Assembly (NCBI GenBank): GCA_964036195.1
Contig: OZ038453.1
Coordinates: forward strand, 28,400,997 to 28,464,996
From: Sphaerolaimus hirsutus
Lineage: Eukaryota; Nematoda; Chromadorea; Monhysterida; Sphaerolaimidae
DNA: 64,000 nucleotides
Direction of reading: 5' to 3'
In this document: piece by piece, positions 18,902-31,735 of the stretch
How positions within the stretch are numbered: the first letter of the stretch is position 1
How the letters are laid out: each line of letters opens with the position of its first letter
Notes under the pieces: model-generated
Database searches by the model: none
What the model saw: only the letters and a program-made list of their open reading frames with translations
Told to the model about the DNA's origin: nothing
Translations under genes and position numbers: made by a program

Positions 18902-19583
18902 GAAGGGTGTGCTTCTAAAAGTACCGATCTACAAAAAATCGATTTTGAGATAATCGCGATTGAAAGTTTGGAGCATGCAATACCCATACATGGGTATTGG
19001 GTATGGGAATTTTGGGTGTGGGTATTTCGGCCATATTGTTGGGTATCCACATGCATGGGTATAATCATTGATTATACACATATCACTAGCTATATAAAAT
19101 TTAGGGAATTGTATTTTTGTAGTACAGTACATTTTAAAGGAACAAATTGGTAATAACGTGTAGATCGGTATTTTTTAAAGCACAAAATCAGAAAGCTGTA
19201 GATCGGTACTTTTACCCATAATAAAAAAGCACAAAATGAGTTTTTGCGCAACAGGACGCCGATCTGACATCGGTACTTTTAGAAGCACAAAAAATAATGT
19301 GCAGATCGGTACATTTAAAAGAACAATTTTGAAAAAAGTGTGTAGATCGGTACTTTTAAAGACACAAAAGCTGAAAAAGCTTGTAGATCGGTACTTTTAA
19401 AATTTCAAAAACTGTATTTTGCGATTTTTTTGCTTTTTTCAACCCCCCATATCTCAAAATTGAATTTCGCACCCCCCACATATTATATATATTTTTGAAG
19501 CGCATTTTTATGGGGACCCCAAAAATGGTCCTAACTCAAATTTGAAAAATTTGTAGATCGGTACTTTTAGAAGCACACCCTTC
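18902..19583. mobile_element. GAAGGGTGTGCTTCTAAAAG TIR element with iterated GTAGATCGGTACTTTTA
   Basis: 682-bp element with ~34-bp inverted termini (GAAGGGTGTGCTTCTAAAAG then TACCGATCTACA) in ATAT context. The motif GTAGATCGGTACTTTTA recurs about eight times inside, mostly in one orientation. An inner palindrome (TACCCATACATGGGTA) is near the left end. Non-coding. Copy B: 29687-30368. Confidence 0.75.
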
Positions 19584-19966
19584 ATATTTAGTGTGAGAAA
19601 AGAACCGGTTTTGTCGTATAGTAATTGCATGAAGCGCAGAGCATGTGCATACTATTATAAGATTCTATTGTAAGCGGGGCTCATAAACAAAGAATAATGA
19701 CAAATGACAGGTGAAACGACAAATTCGGTGCCGAAAATTACGAATACAAAAGAAAGCTTAGAGATATTAATCCCTAAAATGGGATATTGAAAGCACTACA
19801 CTCCGGGAAAAATGTGTTTTTGTTCCTGGCCAGGGACAAAAAAATTAAAGTCTCCCCAATTAAGCTGTGTCGCGATATACATGGGATCAATTCTCGTAGA
19901 TTAGGGTGCCTTCATGAAACATGTCAATTTTTAGCTTTCTAGGTGCTTTGCTGCTCGTTGACGGCC

Positions 19967-20160
19967 ATCCAAAGTCAAATTTCCGGTAGTAAAAAGTCTT
20001 TACCGTTTTTGTGAAAACATTATAACAAAAATAATATGTTAAAATGATGAATAAGACCTGTACGCAACTCTTTTTCATTGTTTTAACATTTTTTTACTTT
20101 GTTATAGTGTTTTCACAAAAACGGTGAAGACTTTTCACTACGGGAAATTTGACTTTGGAT
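19967..20160. mobile_element. 194-bp foldback element
   Basis: ~70-bp arms: ATCCAAAGTCAAATTTCCGG at left and its near-complement CCGGGAAATTTGACTTTGGAT-like sequence at right, with TTTTTGTGAAAACA/TGTTTTCACAAAAA inside. The loop region is AT-rich. Copy B: 30752-30945. Confidence 0.7.
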
Positions 20161-20165
20161 CAGAG

Positions 20166-20310
20166 TTGCGAAAGTGTATTAACACTTACACGAAATACCC
20201 GGGTAAATGGGTATTCATATTTACACTTACACTTACACTTTCATAAAATACCCGTACACTTTTTTACACTTTCCTGGGCAAAATACCCGGGTACAGAAAG
20301 TGTATTTTTT
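20166..20310. mobile_element. CAGAGTTGCGAAAGTG element fragment (TACACTT-iterated)
   Basis: The left terminus CAGAGTTGCGAAAGTG is related to the hAT-like CAGAGTTG family. The interior iterates ACACTTAC and ATACCCGGGTA. The right terminus is not found. A counterpart with GCGTAA in place of GTGTAA lies at 33831-33995 on the opposite strand. Confidence 0.5.
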
Positions 20311-20344
20311 CTGTCAGATGGCCCTGTTTTATGATTCCAGGTAT

Positions 20345-20462
20345 TCTTCCCTCCATGGACATCTTACCTTCGGAGGATATGATGTCCGCGGGGACATCAT
20401 ATCTTCGCGGTCATCATACCTTCAACATTTTCGACATACGAAGGTATAATGTCCGCGGTATA
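20345..20462. repeat. GATGTCCGC / GAAGGTA iterated palindromic cluster
   Basis: Direct and inverted copies of GGATATGATGTCCGCG and CATCATACCTTC. Similar clusters lie at 22073-22135 and 32873-32965, and in copy B at ~31130-31247. Probably interiors of another foldback family. Confidence 0.45.
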
Positions 20463-20550
20463 AACACTAGTAAAATGCATATATCTGGGACATTATAGCT
20501 CTGCCGATAAATGACCCGCATTTACTAGCGTAATAGAGGCGTCTGTTACC

Positions 20551-20932
20551 GGTGCGTCCAGTTATAGGGTTGTCGCCATATTGGATTTTTGAAGGGGTCA
20601 ATGGCGTGTGCGGAAAAATACGTCCGCCGCGTGAATTATCGAATTCACGTGCAGACGTCTATAAATACAAATACATATATAAACTTCACCACGAATTCTC
20701 TTCTCCACATGAATGTTTGAACCCTGACATTTTGAATGTTCTATACCAAAATAAATATTCTATAGACAATTTTTGTATTTACTTTTACTGTGATTTACTT
20801 ATAGACTCTACTATTACTTTTAGATAAGTCTGCACGTGTATTACATAATTCACGCGGCGGACGTATCTTTCTGCACACGCCATTGGCCCCGCCAAAAATC
20901 CAAGATGGCCAGTTCTCATAACTGGACACACC
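20551..20932. mobile_element. GGTGCGTCCAGTTAT foldback element
   Basis: Inverted arms of ~85 bp: GGTGCGTCCAGTTAT...GTCCGCCGCGTGAATTAT at left and ATAATTCACGCGGCGGAC...ATAACTGGACACACC at right. The AT-rich loop holds a 91-aa spurious ORF. No target duplication found. Copy B: 31336-31717. Confidence 0.75.
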
Positions 20933-20950
20933 ATTTGCTTGTCGACTAAG

Positions 20951-21379
20951 AGCGTTCTGTGGGTGCGTTATGTATGTCAGTGTGTTATCGTCAGAATTTG
21001 GGAAAACCCAGGTACAGAATGCACCCCTGTACAGAACACAATCATGTACAGAACGCACCCATGTACAGAACGCACCCCTGTACAGAATGCAATCATGTAT
21101 AATGTCCGCAGAATGCTGTACATGGGTGCATTCTGTACATGGGTGCGTTCTGTACATGGGTGTGTTCTGTACATGGGTGCGTTCTGTACATGGGTGCGTT
21201 CTGTACATGGGTGCGTTCTGTACATGGGTGCGTTCTGTACATGGGTGCGTTCTGTACATGGGTGCATTCTGTACTTGGGTGCGTTCTGTACAAGGGTCAA
21301 CACTTGTCAACCCCTGGGTTTTCCCAAATTCTGACGATAACGCACCAACGTACATAACGCACCCATGTACAACAACGCT
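20951..21379. mobile_element. foldback element with 17-bp tandem array TGTACATGGGTGCGTTC
   Basis: The outer arms are inverted (AGCGTTCTGTGGGTGCGTTA / TAACGCACCCATGTACAACA, and TTATCGTCAGAATTTGGG / CCCAAATTCTGACGATAA). The right arm carries ~11 tandem units of TGTACATGGGTGCGTTC (about 21117-21295); the left arm carries five inverted units. The whole can fold into a long hairpin. Open frames through it on both strands (CTEHTHVQNAPMYR-type repeats) come from the 17-mer and are not genes. Copy B: 31736-32181, one unit longer. Confidence 0.85.
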
Positions 21380-22070
21380 AAACCACAAATATCTCCACCT
21401 CAAAACATTCACCCACATGGCAGCGCGCCAAAATACGGCTCTGCTGCACCAATCATGATTTCACTTGGTGTACCAAAATGCGGTTCCTCCAAGAAAAACT
21501 TTCAGAATGCCCAACTGATGTTTCTTTTGAAAGTGGGCCCAGTATTTATACTGGCCCACGGTGGTCGCGGCACTTGAGATTTGCTCAAAGGTACCAATCT
21601 ATTATGCTATTTTGTGCCAAAAAATGATATTTTCTCGGGGATTATTCTTTGTTTTGCACAAAAATCGGGGCATGTGTGCCATTTCATTATGACATAAGGT
21701 GATCGGCCTTTTGATCAAAGAGAGCGATAAAGAGAGAAATAAAATATTTATCGGCAGATTAGTGCCGAAAATTGGCGCGTGGGAAATCAATTTTTGCTGC
21801 ATGCATTTTTTGCCTCATCGAAGGCAGCCGCATAACTGCGCCAGACGTGAAGTGATCGGAACTTTTCTTTGATGAATTATGCAATGTTTGCATAATGAGA
21901 GCAGGCAACACACATGGATCTGTGGGCTGCGGCACTTGTCATATACCTAGTTGTAAAGTAAACTATTACAATTAGTAAAGTGCAATTACTTGTAAACTTG
22001 TGTGTAAATGCGGCAGGCAGGCGGAACAGGCGCCGCCGTGCTTCTAAATGCAATTTTATATTGCAAAGTG
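21380..22070. other. intergenic, nothing recognised
   Basis: About 690 bases without a supported gene or repeat boundary. Short ORFs (70 aa at 21365, 66 aa at 21602) show no recognisable domain. Also present in copy B at ~32182-32871. Confidence 0.4.
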
Positions 22071-22130
22071 ATGATGTCCGTCTCCCGAGAAGGTAAGATG
22101 TCCGCCTGGAGATATGATGTCCGCCTGGAC

Positions 22131-22785
22131 ATTATACCATTTACATAATTACCGTATTACCTCGAAATACCCCCAGGGGGTTTATTATTTCGCCAGCAAA
22201 ATTTTAGGGGGGATAATTCGAGGGGGGGGGGTTTCGAGGGGGGGTCTATTATTTCGCCAGAAATTTTCGGAAATTTCCCATACGCAGACGTAGAAAAATC
22301 GAACAATCACATAGATTTATATGTGTTTATAGGCATATATTACTGTATATGCACAACAACCCTTCCCTAACGTCACTTACCGCAGTTTTAACGTGTGTTT
22401 TGCATAGTACAGATCACAAACTGCGGTATTTGTCATGTACGTTCACGTTACACTCAATTTTAGGGGGGGGGGGTATTTCGAGGGGGGGGGGTTTATTATT
22501 TCCTCAGCCGAAATTTAGGGGGGGTATTTCGAGGGGGGGGGGGGGTTAATTCAAGGGGGGGATAATTCGAGGTAATACGGTATATAAGGCTGTAGACTCT
22601 TATATATGGTGGTTTTTGTCGCATTTAACTACATCTGCATACATTATTAGTACCGCGAGTTCAAAAAATTTCTGGCGAAATAATAACACCCTCCTCGAAT
22701 TACCCCCCCCCCCCCTCGAAATACCCCCCTCAAAATTCTCACTCTGAAAACATAAACCACCTGGGGGTATTTCGAGGAAATACAG
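22131..22785. mobile_element. 5'-truncated TACCGTATTT-type MITE (reverse) split by 22152-22580
   Basis: The flanks TTATACCATTTACATAAT and TATATAAGGCTGTAGACTC join to match the reverse complement of the core of the MITE at 13439-13804. The right end GTATTTCGAGGAAATACAG is present; the left end is lost exactly where duplicated block A ends. Confidence 0.7.
22152..22580. mobile_element. intact TACCGTATTACC-type MITE (429 bp)
   Basis: Ends CCGTATTACCTCGAAATACC and TTCGAGGTAATACGG, TA on both sides. Left side has iterated GGGGATAATTCGAGGGGG, the core contains ACGCAGACGTAGAAAAATC, and the right side has TTACACTCAATTTTAGGGGG then GGTATTTCGAGGGG. A useful reference copy for the fragments in this window. 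Confidence 0.85.
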
Positions 22786-22872
22786 TAAATATAGTGATTA
22801 ACCGGCACCGAAAATGTTGTGCTTTGAGGATTACGCCAAGGGAGCCCCAACAAGCTTCACTGGCGCCATAGT

Positions 22873-23113
22873 AGTGATGGAAAAGCGCCAGAAAAAATGG
22901 CGCCAGGCGCCAAGTGCGCCATGGCGCCATTCGGAACGTGGGCGCCAAGCGCCAAGGGCGCCACAGAAAAAGGGCGCCAGGCGCCAAGGGCGCCATGGCG
23001 CCATTCAGAAAGTGGGCGCCAGGCGCCAGGGGCGCCACGGAAAGAGGGCGCCAAGCGCCAAGGGCGCCATGGCGCCATTTGGAAAATAGGGCGCCAGGCG
23101 CCAAGGGCGCCAG
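22873..23113. mobile_element. GGCGCC-iterated TAGTGATGG element (one end)
   Basis: Starts TAGTGATGGAAAAGCGCC and consists of alternating GGCGCCAAG/GGCGCCATGGCGCC and AAAGGGCGCC blocks; the matching right terminus is absent. Frames open on all six strands translate the hexamer repeat (APGAKGAMAPF-like) and are not genes. Confidence 0.6.
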
Positions 23114-23545
23114 GATAAAAAAGTGCCTACAACACCATGTGTGTGCTAAAAATGTTTCTACAGCACCATTGTACGCGCATTCACTTCTTAATTAGCGTTC
23201 TCCAGGATGTAATGAACAAAAACCAGGCTAGCAACAAAAAAATTTCGAATAAAATCCACATGGCGAATTCAAACGCAATGGAAATTGTCATTTCACAACA
23301 ATCCATTCATTACAAATAGACCTTTCCAAACAATGTTTCCTAATTGCAACGATTTAAATCCGTTTATTTATGATTTTGCAAATTAACGATCCATCATTCT
23401 TGTCTTCTGATCCGCCAGACAGATCTGATGAACCGTTGGACGAAAGATTTCCACCCACTCACACCACTCAGTCCATTTTTCTGGCGAATTTAGATCATCC
23501 ACGGATGCGTTTTTTATTTTTTTTCTCGTTTACACAGCTCTCACC
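23114..23545. other. intergenic, nothing recognised
   Basis: AT-rich stretch without coding or repeat signal that I can support. Confidence 0.4.
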
Positions 23546-23827
23546 GTGAAACCCTGCTGGCGCCTTTTTGGCGCCCTTCTAAAGCAGGGCGCCAGGCGCC
23601 AAGGGCGCCACGGAAAAAGGGCGCCAAGCGCCAAGGGCGCCATGGCGCCTTTCAGAATGTGGGCGCCAGGCGCCAAGGGCGCCACAGAAAAAGGGCGCCA
23701 AGCGCCAATGGCGCCATGGCGCGGCGCCCTTTGGCGCCCTCAAATGGCGCCAGCGCCATGGCGCCATTCCATCACTACGCCATAGTGCGACGCCTTTCTG
23801 TGGGAATGGCGCCATTCATCACTAGTT
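23546..23827. mobile_element. GGCGCC-iterated element
   Basis: Same motif set as 22873-23113. A terminal ATGGCGCCATTCCATCACTA lies near 23776 and a second CCATTCATCACTAG near 23813, matching TAGTGATG-type ends in reverse; the left end is not clear. Confidence 0.55.
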
Positions 23828-26591
23828 CTATGACAAACAACAGCAACGTATTTTTATGACTAAATAAGCGATAGAAAAAAATTAATTAGAAATGCCTCAA
23901 GCCTTCATTGCGCCGGTATAAGTGCTGATGTTTACGTAGTGAAAATTTAATTACCATTCTGAAGTGATGCTTGGCTTTTTCAGTGTTTTCAGAAGAAAAA
24001 CGAAATTCTGTAACAATGTGCCTGAAATTTGGAAAACCCATATATCAGCATTTGAGTTTTCTAGAATGAGATGTCCGTCAACTACAGTTGACGGAGATTA
24101 TAAGTGACTCATTCTAGAAAACTCAAATGCGTTCAAAGCTGATTTACGAGTTTTTCACATTTCGGAATAGTGAAAACTAGTGTGCGCAGAGCCAATACAT
24201 ACAGTGCCCTGCTTGAATTACCGTATTTTTTCAGAGTGAGAATTTTGAGGGTGGTATTTCGAGGGGGGTATTATTTCGCCAGAATTTGTTTGAAATCCCA
24301 GTACCAATAACGTATGCAGACGTAGAAAAATGCAACAAAAACCACCATGTATAAGAGTCTACAGCCATATATAATATGTAGATGGTATAAACCATCTTCT
24401 AACGTAACACAATCATTGTTTTTGATGTGTGTTATGCATTGTCCAGGTCATAAACCGCAGCTTTTGTCATTGACGTTCTCTTTACACTCAATTGGGGGGG
24501 GGGGGTATTTCGAGGGGAGTGTATTTATTCATTGCGCCCATTCTGAGGGGCTATTTCGAGGGGGGGGGGTATTTCGAGGAAATACGGTAACTGCCCCCAC
24601 AATTTTGTCACATCTTTTACAAGTTTTGGGTATGTAAAAAACTAATCTTCCCTATGATCCTCCATGAAGATTTCTGACAAAATAACAATACCCTCTCGAA
24701 TTAACCCCCCTCAAAATTTTCGGGCGAAATTATAAACCCCCTGGGGTCATTCCAATGAAATACAGTAGATTGAATTAAGCGCCATGCTCGAACGAAGTGT
24801 CACTTACTGTGAAGTGCAAACACGCTATGAAAAAGTGTAGTGCGGCGGTACTCAAAACAGCCAATATTACCCCATCAATGATTTGCAAAGAAAAACACTT
24901 TAGATGCTGTTAAAGTGCTACATTTACCGTATGTCCTCTGAATATCACCAGAGAGTTTATTTCTTCAGATTGCAAATTTTTGAGGGGGTCTATCGATGGA
25001 GGGGGTATTTCGCGGGTTGGGGGTTTTTATTTCGCCAGATTTTTTTGAACTCCCGTCCCAGTACTGTTTGTAACGTACGCTGAACGCTCGGAGAGTGTTC
25101 TCGAATTTTTCCAGTTGTTTTTGGAGAAAATACATATTTCATATGAAAATCGAAAAAGTATCAAAAAAATCGAAAAGTGTTCTAAAACGTTTCAAAATTA
25201 GAAAATCCTAAATGTCATTTCAGAAAAAAACACAAAAATTTTAACACTTTTTCCAGGGTTCGTCATAGTTACTTCTAACCAATATATTATTTCTGGGTTT
25301 TTTTCTGGCATTTGGTCGGAGTACATTTTCAGCTTGATTATTATTTGCGTGTGTATTAAAAACAAATTTTAAGACCAAAATTGAATCTGGTACCATGGTG
25401 GAGTTTCAATGGGGGCCACTATAATGATGTCATTGATGACGTCATTGCAGGAACAAAATTGACCTTGTGGGCAGCTTTTGTATTAACCCCCATTGAAACT
25501 CCACCATGGTTCATTTCTGGAGCAATGTTGTTTACACAAATTTTTACCTTAAATCATCTCCTAGAGGCCATCGTAAACCAGCTTTCAAAGTGTGTATAAA
25601 AATTCAACTTAACATCGAAATTTGATCTGGAACTTGTGTGTGGGTGTAAAAGATACACAAGTACCACATTAAATTTTGGTCTTAAAATTTGTTTTTTAAT
25701 ACACACTTTTTACAGTGGTATACATTGTCCTTTAGGGGACTTTCTTATTTTATTTTTATTTTTGCTGTCCAGTGCCAAACCTGGACGGAGAATTTTCAAA
25801 AAAAATCGGTTTATTTTCCAACGGTCCACTCTCAGGGGGGTCGCCAGGGGGTTCACCTTTCCGTCTAAAGTAGTGGGGGATGTCGTTTACACCCCCTCAA
25901 AATTTCGACCAATTCCCCCCAGCAGTTTTAGTTTGGCAGCCCGTTATATTAAACAAACACGGGGTGCCAAACCTCGCGTGGACAGTGATTTTTTCAAAAG
26001 AAGATTTATGTTTACGGTGACCCACACTCAGGTGGGTCGCCGATCTTCCCCAGCCCGTATATAGTAGCGGGGGGTTTCGAGTATATGGCCTCAAAATGTT
26101 GAATAAATCCCCCCACTGCAGCTGGAGATATGGTGGCAATCCCAAGCCCTGTAAAGTGTAAAGTAAAGTGTCAAATGTAAAGTCAAATGCAAAGTAAACT
26201 GTCAATTGTCATGCAAAGTTCAGTAATAAAATATTTTCTTTTTTGTTTTGATTGACACTTTACTTTGCATTTGACTTTACATTTGACACTTTACTTTACA
26301 CTTTACAGGGCTTGGGACTGCCCCATGGGCTCCGGCACTGGCTCAACTTTTGGGTGCCAAACCTGGCGTGTCCGCTGTTTATAAATAAATCTGGGACTGT
26401 TATTACAGTTGTGCTTTCACCACAAAAATTCGGCCCTTCGTCATTGCATCACTTCACAACTTTGACATTTGACAATTAGTATAAATCTTACAGTTGACAA
26501 AAGTCAACTTAATATGTGAATGTGCACAAGTGATACCGCCTCAGTTCACAAGTAGATATATTTCAACAGAATGTTCAGGCTCACTTGACAG

Positions 26592-27042
26592 CAGAGTTGT
26601 TAAAAGTACTGAACTTTTTCAAAAGTACACGTAAACGTAAAGTATTTATTTATTTCTTTTATTCATGAGTAAATTACTTTTGTCCCTGGAAAACGTAAAA
26701 GTGGGTATTTTTGAGAAATTTTGCTCCAATTTTTGCACAAAATCACCAATTGTTTAACTTTTTCACCATCAAATTCACTAGTAACTGTGTTTTTGTATAC
26801 TTTTTCCTATTTTGGATAGTTTGACTGTATTTTGAACTTTCCTCTCCTATTGTTTCCTTTATGCCTTGAAAAAGCCTATAAAAAAGCCTGTTCGAAATAC
26901 GTTTTCTGTACTCGCGTACTTTCAAAAAGTACGCGAGTAAATCTGTACCGGTATTTTTTTTGGGAGGAAGCGTAAACGTATTTACGCAGTACTCGAGTAT
27001 CCGTATTTATCAAGTAAACGTAAATACGTTTTAACAACTATG
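26592..27042. mobile_element. hAT-like element CAGAGTTGTTAAAA (copy B)
   Basis: Counterpart of 15807-16257 with the same CTTGACAG duplication on both sides. Confidence 0.85.
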
Positions 27043-27490
27043 CTTGACAGCAATCTGACAACCACATTTCCACGCTAATATCAAGTTCACAAACATGACA
27101 ATATTATTCAGCCAGTTACCACAGGTGAAAAATTGATTACCTACGCGGGATGGGCCCCAACTAACTAGTTGACATCGCAAATCTTTGTCAACTGGATGAC
27201 AACTAATGTCAACTAAATAAAACCAAAAATTTTTAAATCACACATAACAGAAACGGTCAAAATTAGTGTCACTTCACAAAATTAACCAAAATATGTCACT
27301 CTAACACATAGAAAAGTTGAAATCACATAATTACCGTAATAATTACCGTAATTCCTTCTAATAGAACGGCGCCGTTCTATTTTTTTCGTCAACTTTTTAA
27401 TTTGCCGTTCTATTGGAGGTGCCGTTCTATTGGAGACTGCCGTTCTATTTATCTTATCAAACTTTTTCACACAGTTTTCATTTGAACATA

Positions 27491-28313
27491 CTGTATTACC
27501 TCGAAATACCCCCATGTTGGTTTATTATTTCGCCAGCAAAATTTGAGGGGGGGGGGTAATTCGAGGGGGGTCTTATTATTTCGTCAGAAATTTTCGTAAG
27601 GATCGTGGTAAAAAGTAGACATTTGCATACACAAAACAGGTAATAAATGTGTCCAAACAGGGTATATTTGGACATAAACACGTAGATAGCTACACAAACT
27701 AGTCTATGTGTAGCTGCAATGCAAATTAGCAGTAACATACATCATGTACCGTATATCCTTGAATAAGACCCCAGGGGCGTTATTATTTCGTCAGAGGTTT
27801 TGGAGGGGGGAGTTATTCAAGGGGGGATACTATTCAAGGGGGGGAGTTATTTTTTCCTCAGAACTTCCAGGAAAACTTTCACTTTATTCATTGTTTGTAT
27901 GCATTCCGTCAACACATCTAATACAGAAAATGACCAGTTCAACAAGAACAAAAACAACGTATTCATCCTAAAATTCGTGTTCATCGGCGTCTGAATCATT
28001 CAAATACACATTGTCGTTTTACCCAGAGGGGGGACTTATTCAAGAGGGGGGAGTTATTCAAGGGGGGGCGTTATTTTTTCCTCACCTGGCCAACAGGGGG
28101 GTGTTATTCAAGGGGGGGGGGGGGTATTATTCAAGGGGGGAGGGTCTTATTCAAGGATATACGGTAGATTGCATACATGACGTTTATTACTTACATGGCG
28201 TACATCATTCCGAAAGGGGGGTATTTCGAGGGGGGGGGGGTTATTATTTCCCCAGCCCATCTTGAGGGGGGGGGGGGTCAATTCGAGGGGGGGGATAATT
28301 CGAGGTAATACGG
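27491..28313. mobile_element. TACCGTATTACC-type MITE with nested TACCGTATATCC MITE (copy B)
   Basis: Counterpart of 16706-17528; the nested element is 27749-28164. It differs from copy A chiefly in G-run lengths. Confidence 0.8.
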
Positions 28314-28426
28314 TAGTACTTTGTAGCATACATGAGCGATATTTTAATATCAGATCGTCAATTATAACAAACCAAATGTTAAAACAACCACTGAATCATA
28401 GTTCTGAACAGCGTGGATGTTCTTAC

Positions 28427-29369
28427 CAGAGTTGTTAAAAGTATCGAACTTTTTTCAAAGTACCGTATTACCTCGAATTAACCCCCCCCCCCCCTTGAAT
28501 TACCCCCCCCCCCTCGAAATACCCCCCTAAATTTCGGCTGATGAAATAATAAACCCCCCCCCCTCGAAATACCCCCCCTAAAACTGAGTGTAACGTGAAC
28601 GTACATGACAAATACCGCAGTTTGTGTTCTGTACAATGCAGAACACATGTTAAAACTGATGATTAAGTGACGTTACGGAATGGTTTTTGTGTATATACAG
28701 TTATAGATGCCTATAAACACACATACATCTATGTTTTTGTTCGATTTTTCTACGTCTGCGTATGGGGAATTTTCGAAAATTTCTGGCGAAATAATAGACC
28801 CCCCCCTCGAATAACCCCCCCCCCCTCGAATTATCCCCCCCTCAAATTTTGCTGGCGAAATAATAAACCCCCTGGGGGTATTTTGAGGTAATACGGTATA
28901 CGTAAATGTAAAGTATTTATTTTCTACTCATCCCATGAGTACAGAAAATGTAAATTAATTTTTTTATACTTTTACTCATGAGTAAACGTGAGTAAACGTA
29001 CTTTTTCCCCTAGAAAATGTAAATGTGAGTATTTTTGAGAAAAGCCACCCCAATTTTCGCACAAAACCACTACTTTTTATAACTTTTTGCCTGTTTTAAT
29101 AGCTGTTTCGCTATTTATGTGCTATGTATCCATTTTTGACAATTTGGCACTATTTTTCGCATATCCTCATCATTTTTTTCCCTCTCATGCCTTCAAAAAA
29201 TCACCCTAAAAGACTACTTGAAATACGTTTTCTGTACTCGACTATTTCGGAAAAGTATATGTAAAAGCGAGTACAGGAACTTTTTTTCGGAGGAAACGTA
29301 AACGTATTTACTCTGTACTCGAGTATACGTATTTATCGAGTAAAAAATAAATACGTATTAACAACTATG
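28427..29369. mobile_element. hAT-like element with nested MITE (copy B)
   Basis: Counterpart of 17642-18584; the nested TACCGTATTACC-type MITE occupies 28463-28896. Confidence 0.8.
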
Positions 29370-31735
29370 GTTCTAACCACTAATTTCTCATATATTTTTG
29401 TGTTTGGCACTCTTAAAACGTAATTTCTACCTGCCGTTCTTTTGGAGGTGCCGTCCTTTTGGAGGCTGTCGTTCTATTCTTTTCGTGGGTGTAAAAAAGT
29501 GCCAAAACCTGCCGTTCTATTGGAAGTGCCATTCTATTGGAGGTATGCCATTCTATCAGAAGAAATACGTTAACCCAAATTTAGTTGACATGAATTCAGT
29601 TGACATCCAGCTTGTGGCAGCTCTGTATAGTTTGTCAGTGGCTAACACATCACAAACATCATCTAGAGTGCTCAGCATGACTATATGAAGGGTGTGCTTC
29701 TAAAAGTACCGATCTACAAAAAATCGATTTTGAGATAATCGCGATTGAAAGTTTGGAGCATGCAATACCCATACATGGGTATTGGGTATGGGAATTTTGG
29801 GTGTGGGTATTTCGGCCATATTGTTGGGTATCCACATGCATGGGTATAATCATTGATTATACACATATCACTAGCTATATAAAATTTAGGGAATTGTATT
29901 TTTGTAGTACAGTACATTTTAAAGGAACAAATTGGTAATAACGTGTAGATCGGTATTTTTTAAAGCACAAAATCAGAAAGCTGTAGATCGGTACTTTTAC
30001 CCATAATAAAAAAGCACAAAATGAGTTTTTGCGCAACAGGACGCCGATCTGACATCGGTACTTTTAGAAGCACAAAAAATAATGTGCAGATCGGTACATT
30101 TAAAAGAACAATTTTGAAAAAAGTGTGTAGATCGGTACTTTTAAAGACACAAAAGCTGAAAAAGCTTGTAGATCGGTACTTTTAAAATTTCAAAAACTGT
30201 ATTTTGCGATTTTTTTGCTTTTTTCAACCCCCCATATCTCAAAATTGAATTTCGCACCCCCCACATATTATATATATTTTTGAAGCGCATTTTTATGGGG
30301 ACCCCAAAAATGGTCCTAACTCAAATTTGAAAAATTTGTAGATCGGTACTTTTAGAAGCACACCCTTCATATTTAGTGTGAGAAAAGAACCGGTTTTGTC
30401 GTATAGTAATTGCATGAAGCGCAGAGCATGTGCATACTATTATAAGATTCTATTGTAAGCGGGGCTCATAAACAAAGAATAATGACAAATGACAGGTGAA
30501 ACGACAAATTCGGTGCCGAAAATTACGAATACAAAAGAAAGCTTAGAGATATTAATCCCTAAAATGGGATATTGAAAGCACTACACTCCGGGAAAAATGT
30601 GTTTTTGTTCCTGGCCAGGGACAAAAAAATTAAAGTCTCCCCAATTAAGCTGTGTCGCGATATACATGGGATCAATTCTCGTAGATTAGGGTGCCTTCAT
30701 GAAACATGTCAATTTTTAGCTTTCTAGGTGCTTTGCTGCTCGTTGACGGCCATCCAAAGTCAAATTTCCGGTAGTAAAAAGTCTTTACCGTTTTTGTGAA
30801 AACATTATAACAAAAATAATATGTTAAAATGATGAATAAGACCTGTACGCAACTCTTTTTCATTGTTTTAACATTTTTTTACTTTGTTATAGTGTTTTCA
30901 CAAAAACGGTGAAGACTTTTCACTACGGGAAATTTGACTTTGGATCAGAGTTGCGAAAGTGTATTAACACTTACACGAAATACCCGGGTAAATGGGTATT
31001 CATATTTACACTTACACTTACACTTTCATAAAATACCTGTACACTTTTTTACACTTTCCTGGGCAAAATACCCGGGTACAGAAAGTGTATTTTTTCTGTC
31101 AGATGGCCCTGTTTTATGATTCCAGGTATTCTTCCCTCCATGGACATCTTACCTTCGGAGGATATGATGTCCGCGGGGACATCATATCTTCGCGGTCATC
31201 ATACCTTCAACATTTTCGACATACGAAGGTATAATGTCCGCGGTATAAACACTAGTAAAATGCATATATCTGGGACATTATAGCTCTGCCGATAAATGAC
31301 CCGCATTTACTAGCGTAATAGAGGCGTCTGTTACCGGTGCGTCCAGTTATAGGGTTGTCGCCATATTGGATTTTTGAAGGGGTCAATGGCGTGTGCGGAA
31401 AAATACGTCCGCCGCGTGAATTATCGAATTCACGTGCAGACGTCTATAAATACAAATACATATATAAACTTCACCACGAATTCTCTTCTCCACATGAATG
31501 TTTGAACCCTGACATTTTGAATGTTCTATACCAAAATAAATATTCTATAGACAATTTTTGTATTTACTTTTACTGTGATTTACTTATAGACTCTACTATT
31601 ACTTTTAGATAAGTCTGCACGTGTATTACATAATTCACGCGGCGGACGTATCTTTCTGCACACGCCATTGGCCCCGCCAAAAATCCAAGATGGCCAGTTC
31701 TCATAACTGGACACACCATTTGCTTGTCGACTAAG

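Larger units (their letters stand above)
13261..22139 (+). repeat. ~8.9-kb duplicated block, copy A
   Basis: Nearly identical to 24043-32940 in direct orientation. The offset is 10782 near the start, 10785 through most of the block, and ~10801 at the end. Differences are mainly homopolymer G/C lengths, isolated substitutions, and one extra 17-bp unit in copy B. The left end abuts the N gap. The right end diverges at GGACATTATACC, where copy A enters a MITE. It contains only small DNA transposons and no genes. Confidence 0.95.

Noticed and set aside
21117..21295. Possible CRISPR array
   Set aside because: Units are head to tail with no spacers, in a eukaryotic foldback element.
20795..21418. 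207-aa and several 70-178-aa ORFs on both strands
   Set aside because: They translate the 17-bp repeat (a unit not divisible by 3 opens all frames) and are present on both strands.
22739..23195. Overlapping 70-120-aa Ala/Pro/Arg-rich ORFs
   Set aside because: Hexamer GGCGCC repeats read in six frames; no protein evidence.
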